Origin: Methylocella tundrae
GTDB lineage: Bacteria > Pseudomonadota > Alphaproteobacteria > Rhizobiales > Beijerinckiaceae
Length of the DNA: 64,000 nucleotides
Direction of reading: 5' to 3'
Assembly (NCBI RefSeq): GCF_038024855.1
Contig: NZ_CP139089.1
Coordinates: 1,116,001 to 1,180,000, forward strand
Part shown: in pieces, positions 42,821 through 51,654 of the stretch
Numbering within the stretch: position 1 is the first letter of the stretch
Layout of the letters: every line of letters starts with the position of its first letter
Notes under the pieces: model-generated
What the model was told of the DNA's origin: nothing
What the model saw: the letters and a program-made list of their open reading frames with translations, nothing else
The model's database searches: none
Translations under genes and position numbers: made by a program

Positions 42821-43872
42821 CGCCGTGCCACCGGGGTACAAAAGGCGAGATCATCCGGCAGAGCCGCGAAATAGGCGTTGATGTCGGCCTTGCTCACCGC
42901 GTCGATGGCCGCCGGGCTCCAACGCGGACGATGATCCTTCTCGATAATCGTCGCACGAACGCCTTCATAGTAGTCATTGCTCTGCAATATCCGCGCGACG
43001 ATGCGAAATTCAATGCGCAACGCCTCCTCGAGGCCAAGGTCGGCGCCAATTTGCATCTGGCGCAGGGCGATGGCGAGGCTGGTCGGCGATTTCAGCAAGA
43101 GCGCGGCGAGGGTCTTGTCCGCGAAGGCGGAGCCGTCCGCGCCGGCTTTGGCGACGACCTCCGCGACGGTCGCCGCGCTGAAACATGCGTCGATGAAAGG
43201 CCGCTGTCCGGACAGGGTCGAAGGCGGCGCCGGCTTGCTTTCGGCGGCGATCGCCGCTGCGGCGTCCTCGCCCTCGATCAGCCTTCGGGTCAGAGCGTCA
43301 TGGCGCGCGGAAGGGACGTAGGCGGAGGCGAGCCCCAGGGCGGTAGCCTCCGCGCAGCCGATGCGCGCGCCGGTGAGCGCGAGATAAGCCCCGGTCCGGC
43401 CGGGCAAACGCGGCAGGAAATAAGTCGCGCCGACGTCCGGGAAAAAGCCGATGCCGACCTCCGGCATGGCGAAATCGAGAGCGTCGCCGGCGACGCGATG
43501 CGAGCCGTGCACGGAAAGGCCGGCGCCGCCGCCCATCACGACGCCATCCATCAGGGCGACGTAAGGCTTGGGGTAATTTTTGATCCGCCGGTTGAGGCTG
43601 TATTCCTCGCGAAAGAAAGCCAGCTGTTCGGCTGCGCGCCCGGCCTTGCCCAATTGGTAAAGGGCGCGAATGTCAGCGCCGGCGCAAAAGGCCCGGCCTC
43701 CGGCGCCCCTGATAAGGACGCTAGCGGCAGCCGCGTCGTTTTCCCATCGGTCGAGAGCCTCGTGGATCGCCCGGGCCATATCGAGATCGAGCGAATTCAA
43801 CGCGGCGGGGCGATTGAGCGTAATCACGCCGCAGCGGCCGAGCGTCTCGATGATGACTTTTGCCTCACTCAT
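42817..43872 (-). CDS. Enoyl-CoA hydratase/isomerase family, probably 3-hydroxyisobutyryl-CoA hydrolase
   Basis: A 351-residue crotonase-fold protein of the ECH_2 type. Typical blocks are GVITLNRPAALNSLD, GAGGRAFCAGADI (oxyanion loop), YPKPYVALMDGVVMGGGAGLSVHG (second oxyanion loop), and PEVGIGFFPDVGATYFL, whose Glu and Asp fit the hydrolase group. It would hydrolyse 3-hydroxyisobutyryl-CoA in valine breakdown. The ATG at 43872 has GAGGA about 8 bases upstream; a longer frame reaches 43986 without conserved sequence. Operon with the DUF6163 gene. Confidence 0.88.
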   Translation of the reverse strand: MSEAKVIIETLGRCGVITLNRPAALNSLDLDMARAIHEALDRWENDAAAASVLIRGAGGRAFCAGADIRALYQLGKAGRAAEQLAFFREEYSLNRRIKNYPKPYVALMDGVVMGGGAGLSVHGSHRVAGDALDFAMPEVGIGFFPDVGATYFLPRLPGRTGAYLALTGARIGCAEATALGLASAYVPSARHDALTRRLIEGEDAAAAIAAESKPAPPSTLSGQRPFIDACFSAATVAEVVAKAGADGSAFADKTLAALLLKSPTSLAIALRQMQIGADLGLEEALRIEFRIVARILQSNDYYEGVRATIIEKDHRPRWSPAAIDAVSKADINAYFAALPDDLAFCTPVARR

Positions 43873-44051
43873 TAACTGTCCTCGCCGGAGGCTTAGCCCT
43901 GGAGCGGCGGCTCCGTCAACGTCCTCGGCGCCCGCCGCCGCGGACCCGCGTCTGGAAAAACCGCGCGCCTCCCCGAAATTCTCCAAGCGGTTTCAGGTTG
44001 AGCGACATCACTCAGCCGTTTCGAAACCGCCACCATTTCAAGAGGTTATGA

Positions 44052-44095
44052 CATTTTCTGACGCAAAACCGGTGTCCGCCTTTTTGCTGAAAATG
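44052..44095. repeat. Bipartite palindromic repeat at the end of the porin gene
   Basis: Nested inverted repeats: CATTTTC (44052-44058) with GAAAATG (44089-44095), and GCAAAA (44063-44068) with TTTTGC (44082-44087). It ends two bases before the porin stop codon complement. The nested-arm design is like that of the repeat at 9786-9826 although the bases differ. Confidence 0.55.
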
Positions 44096-44097
44096 CT

Positions 44098-45576
44098 CTA
44101 GAATTGCACCGTGGTACGAACGCCAAACACCGCCGCGTCGGGAATGCGTCCGCTCATCGGGTTCAGCGGATTGACGGCGCCTCCGCCCGGATGAAAGACA
44201 TATTCAAAGTCGGGTTGAACCGTCCACCCGGGGACGATCTGTGCCTGATAGGTCGCTTCAAGCAGCAACTCATAATTGCGCGACGCCCGCGGCGTTCCGG
44301 CATAGGCGGCTGCGTCAAGATCGAGCGCATGAACCGATGGAGAGAGTTCAGAATAGGCGACCGACACGCCGAACAGGTCACAAGGACGCTGGCTCCAAAG
44401 CCCGATGAAATCGACGCCCGCGTCGGCATAAAAATCCATGAGATTGCGATCGCTGGGCGAACCCGTGACGCGCGCAAAACCGCCGATGCCCGCTTTCGGA
44501 TCATCGCCCGGCAGCCGCCAGAACATCTGGTCGATCGCGCCATAAACGCCAAAATCGCCGGTGCGCTTCATAGCCTGGCCATTGCTGCGCGGGTCCGCCA
44601 GCGAGAGGCCGTCTGTTCCAAAACGCTCGTCATCGAGCCTGCCGAATTGATACCAGCCGCCGAATTTCACCTTTCCGGCCAATCCGTCAGAATCCTTGTC
44701 CTGATTATAGGCATATTGCGCCTCGCCAATCAGGAAAGGAACGTCGCGCAGGCGAAAATTGGCGCCAAAGTGGTCGAACTCCGCCGGTCTTCCGGTAATG
44801 CCGGCGCCTGTCGGATCGCCATTGAAGACAGCCCCCAGCAGCGTCAGTTGATCCGTCGCCTTGAATTTTACGCGAACCGCAGGCGTCGCATAAGGATAGG
44901 CTGGGCCTCCGCTGGGGAAATCGGTCGCAAAAATGTTCGGCCAACCGAAGGTCGAGTTGAGGGACAATTGAGCAAATTCACTGATGAAGAACTCGCAGTC
45001 GGCCGCCAGTTGACCGGCGCGGACCGCCAGTCTGCCGTCAAAGAAATTCTGCTCGACCCAAAGTTCAAACATCAAGAACGCGGGATGCGCCGCGATATAG
45101 CTGATCGCCGAATAGTTGAAGAGATTGTAAGTTGAAAGGCTCGATCCGGCGATCGCATAGGAATTCACATGAGAGGTGAGCCCTTTGACGCCGGCAATTT
45201 TCTCCATATCGGCGTCGAGCCCAAGTTCGATGCGCTGTTCATAGAGCGCGCCCTGCCTGACGCCGCCCATCGGATTGCCGAAAACCTCGCCAATGTAATT
45301 CACCTGAAGGTTGAAGCCCCGGTCGAGCAGCATCGTCTTGAAAGCTCCCAGCTGCGGAATGCTGGATGAGATTGAGGGCTGATCGCTGGGAGCAGCGGCC
45401 GACGCTTCCAGAGGAGCCGCCGGCGCGCTTGCCGCAACGTCAGCGGCTTCGGCCATCGCCATCGACGCCATGCTCGCGACCGCGGCGGAGCAGAGGATCC
45501 ACAATTTCTTGGCCGCGCGAAGCCTTTGGGGGGCCACAGCTCTTAACATCCCGATCGCCTTATGCTCGCTCATCAT
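44098..45576 (-). CDS. OprB-family carbohydrate-selective porin
   Basis: A 492-residue outer-membrane beta-barrel. A signal peptide (LWILCSAAVASMASMAMAEA) precedes a Ala/Ser/Pro-rich linker and the OprB barrel, recognised by FNLQVNYIGEVFGNPMGGVRQGALYEQRIELGLD and a C-terminal Phe typical of Bam-dependent porins. OprB porins pass glucose and other sugars. Start: ATG at 45576, though the ATG at 45549 has a better upstream AAGG and keeps the signal peptide. It is monocistronic with an AT-rich upstream region. Confidence 0.9.
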   Translation of the reverse strand: MMSEHKAIGMLRAVAPQRLRAAKKLWILCSAAVASMASMAMAEAADVAASAPAAPLEASAAAPSDQPSISSSIPQLGAFKTMLLDRGFNLQVNYIGEVFGNPMGGVRQGALYEQRIELGLDADMEKIAGVKGLTSHVNSYAIAGSSLSTYNLFNYSAISYIAAHPAFLMFELWVEQNFFDGRLAVRAGQLAADCEFFISEFAQLSLNSTFGWPNIFATDFPSGGPAYPYATPAVRVKFKATDQLTLLGAVFNGDPTGAGITGRPAEFDHFGANFRLRDVPFLIGEAQYAYNQDKDSDGLAGKVKFGGWYQFGRLDDERFGTDGLSLADPRSNGQAMKRTGDFGVYGAIDQMFWRLPGDDPKAGIGGFARVTGSPSDRNLMDFYADAGVDFIGLWSQRPCDLFGVSVAYSELSPSVHALDLDAAAYAGTPRASRNYELLLEATYQAQIVPGWTVQPDFEYVFHPGGGAVNPLNPMSGRIPDAAVFGVRTTVQF

Positions 45577-45876
45577 GCCAATGCTTGGCGCATGGCGTTC
45601 GATAAGGCGCAGGCTGGGCTATCTACAACATTTCTATTCTCTTATTGTTTTAATTCTAAATACAATTCTCGGGATATAATTTAGCTATTCAAAGCGGCGT
45701 GATATGTAGATGCAAATATACAACAAGACGCGGATTTTTTGCGGCCGACGGCGGATACGCTCGCGCAGGGCTCACGGGGCAGTTCAAGCTGGAGCCACGC
45801 CCAGGACTGACCGATAATTGCAGGAGCAAGGGACGGCCCTCGCCCATTGCAGCGCCGGGCCGGACAATGTGGAAGC
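45577..45876 (-). promoter_or_regulatory. AT-rich upstream region of the porin gene
   Basis: The 300 bases between the porin start and tRNA-Gly include an AT-rich block at about 45625-45740, striking in this genome. A minus-strand TTAGAA (45654-45659) and TAGAAA (45631-45636) pair with a 17-base spacer is a candidate porin promoter with about a 50-base leader. No gene is supported here. Confidence 0.35.
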
Positions 45877-45950
45877 TGGAGCGGGTGAAGGGAATCGAAC
45901 CCTCGTATTCAGCTTGGAAGGCTGCTGCTCTACCATTGAGCTACACCCGC
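45877..45950 (-). tRNA. tRNA-Gly(TCC)
   Basis: Read on the minus strand, this 74-base gene starts GCGGGTG and closes with CACCCGC, followed by discriminator T and an encoded CCA. The D-arm (GCTCAATGGTAGAGC), the anticodon arm (CAGCCTTCCAAGCTG, anticodon TCC) and the T-arm (GAGGGTTCGATTCCCTT) all pair correctly. It delivers glycine at GGA and, by wobble, GGG codons. Confidence 0.97.
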
Positions 45951-45986
45951 GTCGCGCGGCCGAGTCGTCCCCGGCGCCGCCTGAAG

Positions 45987-46016
45987 CCTATACGCTATCC
46001 GCTCGGATCGAGTCAA
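45987..46016 (-). promoter_or_regulatory. Candidate promoter of tRNA-Gly
   Basis: On the minus strand TTGACT (46011-46016) and TATAGG (45987-45992) are 18 bases apart, a good sigma-70 match, with transcription expected about 30 bases before the tRNA. Confidence 0.5.
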
Positions 46017-46028
46017 AATCGCCGATCG

Positions 46029-46598
46029 TCAGAACCCCGCCTGGATCGGCAGACAAGGCGTCGGCGGGGGCCCCGAAAAAGCCAGCAGCTGCGCCATCTG
46101 CCGCTCGGCTAACGTCAACTTCGAGAGGACGGCGTCACGAATTTTGACCCACTGGTCGCGCTCGGGGCCCGCGCCTCCGACGGCGAGGTTCAACCACGTG
46201 TAGGCCATCACGTAATCCTGGGGCACCCCCTGCCCTCTGTCATACATGAGCCCGAGCATATATTGCGCATTGGGGAAACCCTGCCCGGCCGCGCAATGAT
46301 ACCAGCCGGCCGAGACCATGTAGTTTTGCGGCACGCCCTCGCCATTGGCGTACATGTAGCCAAGGTAAGACTGCGCGCGTGCGTCGCCCCCGACGGCGAG
46401 CGGCAGGAAAATTTCTGCCGCCTTGACATAATTGTGGGCGGCGGCGGCGGACATGCCCTCGCGCAGGCGGCTCCCGGCAAGGCATTGCAGCGGCGCGGCG
46501 ACCAGCAGAACCATGAAGATAATGCGGCGCCCGCGACGGAGCGCCGCCGTTCGCGCTATATTCTTCTTGCCCCTGAGCCCGAAAGTTGCGATCGCCAT
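46029..46598 (-). CDS. Sel1-repeat protein in the secretin operon
   Basis: A 189-residue protein. A basic N-terminus and hydrophobic stretch (RRIIFMVLLVAAPLQCLAG) looks like a signal peptide or anchor. Three Sel1-like repeats follow, with cores LGYMYANGEGVPQNY, AAGQGFPNAQYMLGLMYDRGQGVPQDY and AYTWLNLAV, forming an alpha-solenoid suited to protein binding. The ATG at 46598 is preferred: GAGG lies 6 bases upstream, whereas it abuts the ATG at 46604. It starts 8 bases after the gspO stop, so it is in the gspD-gspO transcript and probably serves secretion, perhaps as a periplasmic adaptor; that role is inference. Confidence 0.82.
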   Translation of the reverse strand: MAIATFGLRGKKNIARTAALRRGRRIIFMVLLVAAPLQCLAGSRLREGMSAAAAHNYVKAAEIFLPLAVGGDARAQSYLGYMYANGEGVPQNYMVSAGWYHCAAGQGFPNAQYMLGLMYDRGQGVPQDYVMAYTWLNLAVGGAGPERDQWVKIRDAVLSKLTLAERQMAQLLAFSGPPPTPCLPIQAGF

Positions 46599-46606
46599 AG
46601 ACATCC

Positions 46607-47206
46607 TCAGAACTGAAAAGCAACGGTCTGAATGAGCCAGCACACCCAGATCGCGGGCGCAAAGAACAGCCCGAATGGCAACCGGGCGGCACGGTCGAAC
46701 GGACGCCGGTCCGCTATCTGATTGAACGCGTAGACAGCCAGCGCCGCAAGCGCCGCGATCTCGACGGCAAGCGGCATGAAAGTCCAGTCAAGCCAGGCGC
46801 CCGCGACGGCGGCGAGCTTCACATCGCCAAGGCCCAACCCCTCACGCCGGCGCAGGCGGCCATAGATCTCGCGAAGTCCGAAAAAGGCGAGGCCGAGGAC
46901 CGCCGCGCGGCCAAGGGCGAGGCCTATCCCCTCGAGCGCGTCCGGCCACGCGTCATAGGAGGCCTCAACGAGGCCCAGCAGAAAGGCGGCGAGGCAGAGG
47001 CTGTTTGGAATGATGAAACGGCGCGCGTCAATGGCGGCGATGGCCAGCATCAGAAGCGCCAGCCCGCTCCCGAACCAGCGCCCGGTCCCATCGGCGACGG
47101 ACACAGTTGCGCCAAGCGCCACGGCGGCGAGCGCGGCCGGCTTGATCATTGCGCGGTCGGCCCATGCCGGCATGCGGGAGGCGCCTGGAGCCGCGCTGCG
47201 GTTCAT
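46607..47206 (-). CDS. gspO: Prepilin peptidase (type A24, short form)
   Basis: A 199-residue membrane aspartyl protease. The two catalytic aspartates lie in AAIDARRFIIPN and GLGDVKL (the GxGD motif). It cleaves the leader of pseudopilins before the F of GFTLxE. The N-terminal methyltransferase domain of classical PilD/GspO, with its CxxC pairs, is absent, so this is a minimal CpaA/TadV-like peptidase. Its ATG overlaps the gspD stop codon (ATGA at 47203-47206). Gene name is given by context. Confidence 0.9.
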   Translation of the reverse strand: MNRSAAPGASRMPAWADRAMIKPAALAAVALGATVSVADGTGRWFGSGLALLMLAIAAIDARRFIIPNSLCLAAFLLGLVEASYDAWPDALEGIGLALGRAAVLGLAFFGLREIYGRLRRREGLGLGDVKLAAVAGAWLDWTFMPLAVEIAALAALAVYAFNQIADRRPFDRAARLPFGLFFAPAIWVCWLIQTVAFQF

Positions 47207-49695
47207 TGCTGCAGGGCCCGCGTTGGCACCGGGGTCACGGCGCCTGTCGGATAGACGCTGCCGACCTTCTCGCCGCGCAATTTGGCGCGCAATTCCTCGG
47301 CGACGAAAGAAGCGTCGACGCCGTCGTGGATCACCTGCGGACGGATGAAGATGATGAGTTCGGTCCGCTGCACGTTGTTGTAGGCGTTGTTGTTGAAGGC
47401 GTTGCCGAGAACGGGGATCTGGTCGAGAACGGGAATGCCCTGCTTGGCGCCGCCCTGTTGGTCCTGGATCAGGCCGGCGAGCAAAACCGTCTGTCCGCTG
47501 GCGACATTGATCGAGCTCTTCACCTTGCGCTGGGTGAAGGTCGGCCCGAGCGTCGTCGTCGCGGCGACCTGTGCGCTGATCTCCTGTTCGATGTCGAGCG
47601 ACACATTGCCGTTGAAATTGACCCTCGGCTGAACCCGCAGGATGATGCCCGTGTCCTTATAGTCGATGGTGTTGACGACGGCGTTGTTGGCGGAGAGCAC
47701 GGTCGCCGAACCCGTCTGGATCGGCACCTGCTGACCAACCTGCAGGGTCGCCACCTGATTGTCGACGACGACGAGCGATGGATTGGAGAGCACCTTCACA
47801 TTGGTGTACTGATGCAAAGCGTTGATGATCGCGTGAGGGCTCAACTGATTGCCCAGCACGAGATTGAAGCCGGGCAAAGTGCCCCCCTGTGTGGCGGAGG
47901 TCTGCGCCAAGGGAATAGCGGTCGCGGTGTTGGTGATCGACCCATTATTGATGCCAAGGCCGAGATTGCTGCTGCCGAGGAAGAACTGGACGCCGTAATT
48001 CAGCGTGTCGTTCAAGGTCACCTCGGCGATCGTCAGATCGACCGCGACCTGCAGCTTCGGACGATCGATCTGCTCCAGCGCTTTTTCGATGACATGATAG
48101 CTTTGCTGATTGGCGTAGATCACGATGGCGTTGTTGGGAATGTCCGCCATGATCCTGACGCCGGGCAGCAACACCGGTCCTTTGCCGCCGCCGCTCGATC
48201 CCGAACCCGCGCCGGCGCCCGCGCCGCCTGTATCTGCGCCGCCCGCCGCCCCGCCGAGCCCGCCGAACGGACTTGGGTTCGAGCCCGAGGACCCAAAACC
48301 GCCGCCACCGCCGCCGCCCGCTCCCATTCCCCCCGCGCCTCCGGCGCCCATTCCCGTTCCCGTTCCAGCACCCCCTCCGATCCCGCCGCCCGTTCCCGCG
48401 CCTGCGCCGCCGCCGCCAAGGCCCGAGGATGAGGCCGATCCGCCGCCCGTCAATCGATCCGCCGCCGAGAGACTGCCGGAGCCTGGCGCCAGTTGATTGG
48501 CCCCAGAGTCGAGGCCGCCGCCGGCGCCGCCCGTGAACAAGTCATTCAGCAGCTTGGCGATCTGCTTGGCGTCGCCATACCGGACCCGGTAAACCTTGAC
48601 CCCCGTGCTGGTCATCGACGATCCGTCGAGGCGGGAAATCCAGGTCGCCGCGGCGCGCAGCAGCTCGGGCTTGCGGGCCACCACCAAAATCGCGTTCGAG
48701 CGCGCGATCGGCTGCAGCTTGACCATGTTCTGGCTGAGGCCGGCTTCGCCCGAATCGAGAATTTTCTCGAGCTCCGCGACAACCGGCTCCGGACTCGTGT
48801 TGCGCACCGGGAAAATGCCGACGGACTGGCCGCGCATCCAGTCCTGATCAAAGCTGAGAATGGTCTCGACGGCGGTGCGGCGCTCGACGCCATTGCCGAC
48901 CACGATGATCAGATTATTTCCAGGATCAGCGCGTATCGAGCCGGGCCGCGTCGCAAACCCCTCCAAGAGCTTCATGATCGTCGGCACGGCGACATGCTGC
49001 ACCGGGACGATGGTCATCCCGTAACCCGGCTCCAGCTCGCCGCCGGCGTGGTCCACGCCGCCATTGCCGACGGCGTCGTCGACCGGGATGATCCGATAGC
49101 CGCCGGCGTCATGGGTCAGCACCGCATTGGCCGTGCGAAGCGCGCTCTCGAGCACGAACAGGAGCCGCGATTTCGGAACCGGACGGCCGGAGGACAGCGT
49201 GATCGAACCCTGCACCCGCGGGTCGACCGAATAGCCAACGCCCAGAATGTCGCCGAGAATGACTTTCGCGACCGCCGTAACCGGCGCGTTGTCGAAATTC
49301 AGGTCGACGCCTTCGCCGGCTCCGGCGCCCCCGCCGCCGGTCGCGGATGCAGCGGAGCCTGCTCCGCCCGCCGGCCCCTCGACGCCATAATAGATCGCCG
49401 GCCGGTCGCTGCCCGACGCTCCCGTGTTGGCCGTCTCGGCTCCTTTGGGAAATCTCGGCTGAAGATCGAGGCCGCGAACCTTGTCAAACGCGTCAGGCGA
49501 TTCAGTGCCGCCGCCCGTCAATGGCAGCTGAGAGCACGACGCCACAAACGCCGTCGCCCACAGGAGCAAGGCGATCGAAACCAATCGGCTCGAAAGATAA
49601 ACTTTGGCGCGGCGCTGAATTCTGAACAATAACCCCAACCCGAATAAAAGCGACCAACTGATGCGCGTCCAAAGCCCGCTAGCGAATATCGTCAC
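47203..49695 (-). CDS. gspD: Type II secretion system secretin
   Basis: An up to 830-residue outer-membrane secretin. A lipoprotein signal ends in a VASC lipobox (Cys about 54 from the upstream start). N0 and N1-N3 domains follow, then the secretin domain with VPIQTGSATV and VPVLGNAFN. A Gly/Ala/Ser-rich insert of roughly 120 residues (about 383-505) breaks N3; a shorter Gly-rich run lies near residue 110. The start is uncertain: the GTG at 49695 has no ribosome-binding site and TTG codons nearer the signal peptide are possible. Divergent from gspE, coupled to gspO. Confidence 0.93.
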   Translation of the reverse strand: MTIFASGLWTRISWSLLFGLGLLFRIQRRAKVYLSSRLVSIALLLWATAFVASCSQLPLTGGGTESPDAFDKVRGLDLQPRFPKGAETANTGASGSDRPAIYYGVEGPAGGAGSAASATGGGGAGAGEGVDLNFDNAPVTAVAKVILGDILGVGYSVDPRVQGSITLSSGRPVPKSRLLFVLESALRTANAVLTHDAGGYRIIPVDDAVGNGGVDHAGGELEPGYGMTIVPVQHVAVPTIMKLLEGFATRPGSIRADPGNNLIIVVGNGVERRTAVETILSFDQDWMRGQSVGIFPVRNTSPEPVVAELEKILDSGEAGLSQNMVKLQPIARSNAILVVARKPELLRAAATWISRLDGSSMTSTGVKVYRVRYGDAKQIAKLLNDLFTGGAGGGLDSGANQLAPGSGSLSAADRLTGGGSASSSGLGGGGAGAGTGGGIGGGAGTGTGMGAGGAGGMGAGGGGGGGFGSSGSNPSPFGGLGGAAGGADTGGAGAGAGSGSSGGGKGPVLLPGVRIMADIPNNAIVIYANQQSYHVIEKALEQIDRPKLQVAVDLTIAEVTLNDTLNYGVQFFLGSSNLGLGINNGSITNTATAIPLAQTSATQGGTLPGFNLVLGNQLSPHAIINALHQYTNVKVLSNPSLVVVDNQVATLQVGQQVPIQTGSATVLSANNAVVNTIDYKDTGIILRVQPRVNFNGNVSLDIEQEISAQVAATTTLGPTFTQRKVKSSINVASGQTVLLAGLIQDQQGGAKQGIPVLDQIPVLGNAFNNNAYNNVQRTELIIFIRPQVIHDGVDASFVAEELRAKLRGEKVGSVYPTGAVTPVPTRALQQ

Positions 49696-49841
49696 AGTTT
49701 GACACTATAATGTAAATCTTCGCCATTCTTACGGTAGAGGTCAAGCTATGCGCCGGCAGCGTCGGTCAGGTCCCATTTTCCCAGTGATCCCTTCGTGGTT
49801 CGCCGAACGGCTAGCTTAGTCTCATTGGCAGGCAGGACGCT
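49696..49841. promoter_or_regulatory. Divergent region between gspD and gspE
   Basis: The 146 bases hold both T2SS promoters. A perfect TTGACA (49699-49704) on the plus strand could be a -35 for gspE, with CATTCT 18 bases on as a poor -10. A TATAAT directly after TTGACA has no spacer and is not a partner. Assignment is tentative. Confidence 0.3.
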
Positions 49842-51518
49842 ATGAATCAAAATCCACTCAACGAATTCGCCAAGCATCTTGTGGACAAAAGACACTTGTC
49901 GTCGGAAACCCCGCTCGACTCCGCGACCGAAGGGAGCGCGGAACCGACCTTACGCAAATTATGGGAAGCAAGCGATCTCTCGGCTCATGGGTTTGCCGAC
50001 GAAGTCGCACATTTTTATGGCATACCGCGTCTGAGCCTGCCTGAACTCGTGTCGGCGAAATCCTTATGCGATCGCTTTGCGCCCCGCTTCTTGCGCGAGA
50101 CCACGGTATTTCCCTTCGTGACCGCCGAGGGCGAGCATAAGCTCGCCGCCGCGGATCCAAGCGACCGCGCCGCCCTGCGCGCCGCCGAAATCGTCCTTGG
50201 CGTTTCCGTCGCGGTCGAGGTCGCCTCCTTCGAGGACATCGCGATCATCCTTGGCGAGCGGCTCGGCGGAGAGGACGCCGCGCCTCAGAATGAGCGCCGA
50301 TCCGCAGGCGCCGACGACGACATTGAAAGCCTGCGCGATCTGGCAAGCGGCGCCCCTGTCGTCCGCGCCGTCAATGATTTGTTTGAAAAAGCCGTGGAGC
50401 TACGCGCCAGCGACATCCACATCGAACCCTTTCGCAATGCGCTTACGGTGCGCATGCGCGTCGACGGGCTGCTGCGGGCGGTTCCGGCCCCGAAAGACAC
50501 GTTGCCGCAGGCGCTGATCTCCCGCATCAAGATCCTCGCCGGGCTTAACATTGCCGAGCGGCGCCTGCCGCAGGACGGCGCGGCCCGCCAGCGCATCGCA
50601 AGATCCGACGTCGACATCCGCGTCTCAACCATGCCGACGCAATATGGAGAATCCGCGGTGCTGCGCTTGCTGCCGCAAGATCGCGGTCTGCTCGACGTCG
50701 CCCGATTGGGATTATCCGCGGCCGACGAAAAGATCGTAACGCGGCTGCTTGCTCTGCCGCATGGGATGATCATCGTCACCGGGCCGACCGGCAGCGGCAA
50801 GACCACGACGCTCGCGACCATGCTCTCCTTGCTCAATCAGCCGTCGCGCAAAATTCTGACGATCGAGGATCCGGTCGAATATGAAATTCCAGGCATCAAC
50901 CAAAGCCAGGTCAAGCCCGCGATCGGTCTCACTTTCGCCACGGCGATGCGCGCATTCGTGCGCCAGGATCCAGACGTCATCATGGTGGGTGAAGTGCGCG
51001 ACGCCGAGACAGCGAATATCGCCGTTAACGCGGCGCTGACAGGCCATCTCGTCCTGACCACACTGCACACCGAATCCGCCGCCGCCGCCATCCCGAGGCT
51101 GCTCGACCTCGGCGTTGAAGGCTTTCTTCTCAAGTCCACCCTGCGCGCCATCATCGCGCAACGTCTCGTGCGCGTTCTCTGCGACCGCTGCAAGGTCCAA
51201 CGGACCCTGACCGATGATGATCTCGCCGATGATCCCCGCCTCAGCGCTCTCGGCCTTAAGGCCGACGACTGCATCTGCGAGCCGGCGGGATGCGAACGCT
51301 GCGGCGGCGTCGGCTATCGCGGCCGCAACGGGATCTTCGAAATGCTCGAATTGCGGGGGGAGGCTTACGACCTCGTCGGGCCGCAGGCTGACGCGCATCA
51401 GATCGATCTTGCCGCGCGCCGGTCCGGCATGACGACCATGGTCGAGGACGCCGTAGCCAAATGCCGCGCAGGGATAACGTCCACCGCTGAAGTGCTCCGC
51501 GTAACGACGCTGCGCTAG
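49842..51518 (+). CDS. gspE: Type II secretion ATPase
   Basis: A 558-residue GspE hexameric ATPase powering pseudopilus assembly at the inner membrane. N1E-like sequence occupies the first 150 residues; then come Walker A GPTGSGKTTT (about 314-323), an Asp box (RASDIHIEPF), Walker B region DVIMVGEVRDAETA and His box TTLHTESAAAAI. The metal-binding insert with two CxxC pairs (CDRC and CERC) is intact. Family length about 500-570. First gene of the rightward operon; a 136-base AT-richer gap precedes gspF. Confidence 0.95.
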   Translation: MNQNPLNEFAKHLVDKRHLSSETPLDSATEGSAEPTLRKLWEASDLSAHGFADEVAHFYGIPRLSLPELVSAKSLCDRFAPRFLRETTVFPFVTAEGEHKLAAADPSDRAALRAAEIVLGVSVAVEVASFEDIAIILGERLGGEDAAPQNERRSAGADDDIESLRDLASGAPVVRAVNDLFEKAVELRASDIHIEPFRNALTVRMRVDGLLRAVPAPKDTLPQALISRIKILAGLNIAERRLPQDGAARQRIARSDVDIRVSTMPTQYGESAVLRLLPQDRGLLDVARLGLSAADEKIVTRLLALPHGMIIVTGPTGSGKTTTLATMLSLLNQPSRKILTIEDPVEYEIPGINQSQVKPAIGLTFATAMRAFVRQDPDVIMVGEVRDAETANIAVNAALTGHLVLTTLHTESAAAAIPRLLDLGVEGFLLKSTLRAIIAQRLVRVLCDRCKVQRTLTDDDLADDPRLSALGLKADDCICEPAGCERCGGVGYRGRNGIFEMLELRGEAYDLVGPQADAHQIDLAARRSGMTTMVEDAVAKCRAGITSTAEVLRVTTLR

Positions 51519-51654
51519 CCAAGGTCTTTTCAAGGACTTCCAAATCGACTAGGAGAAGGCATAAAATATTAGCGATAAGAACACCACAGCCGCGTAACGT
51601 AATAGCTTTCGCGATCCCGCTGCAAAGTTCACTCAACATGCCAAGACGTTCCAG

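Noticed and set aside
49699..49711. TTGACA directly followed by TATAAT between gspD and gspE
   Set aside because: The hexamers have only one base between them, so they cannot form one promoter.
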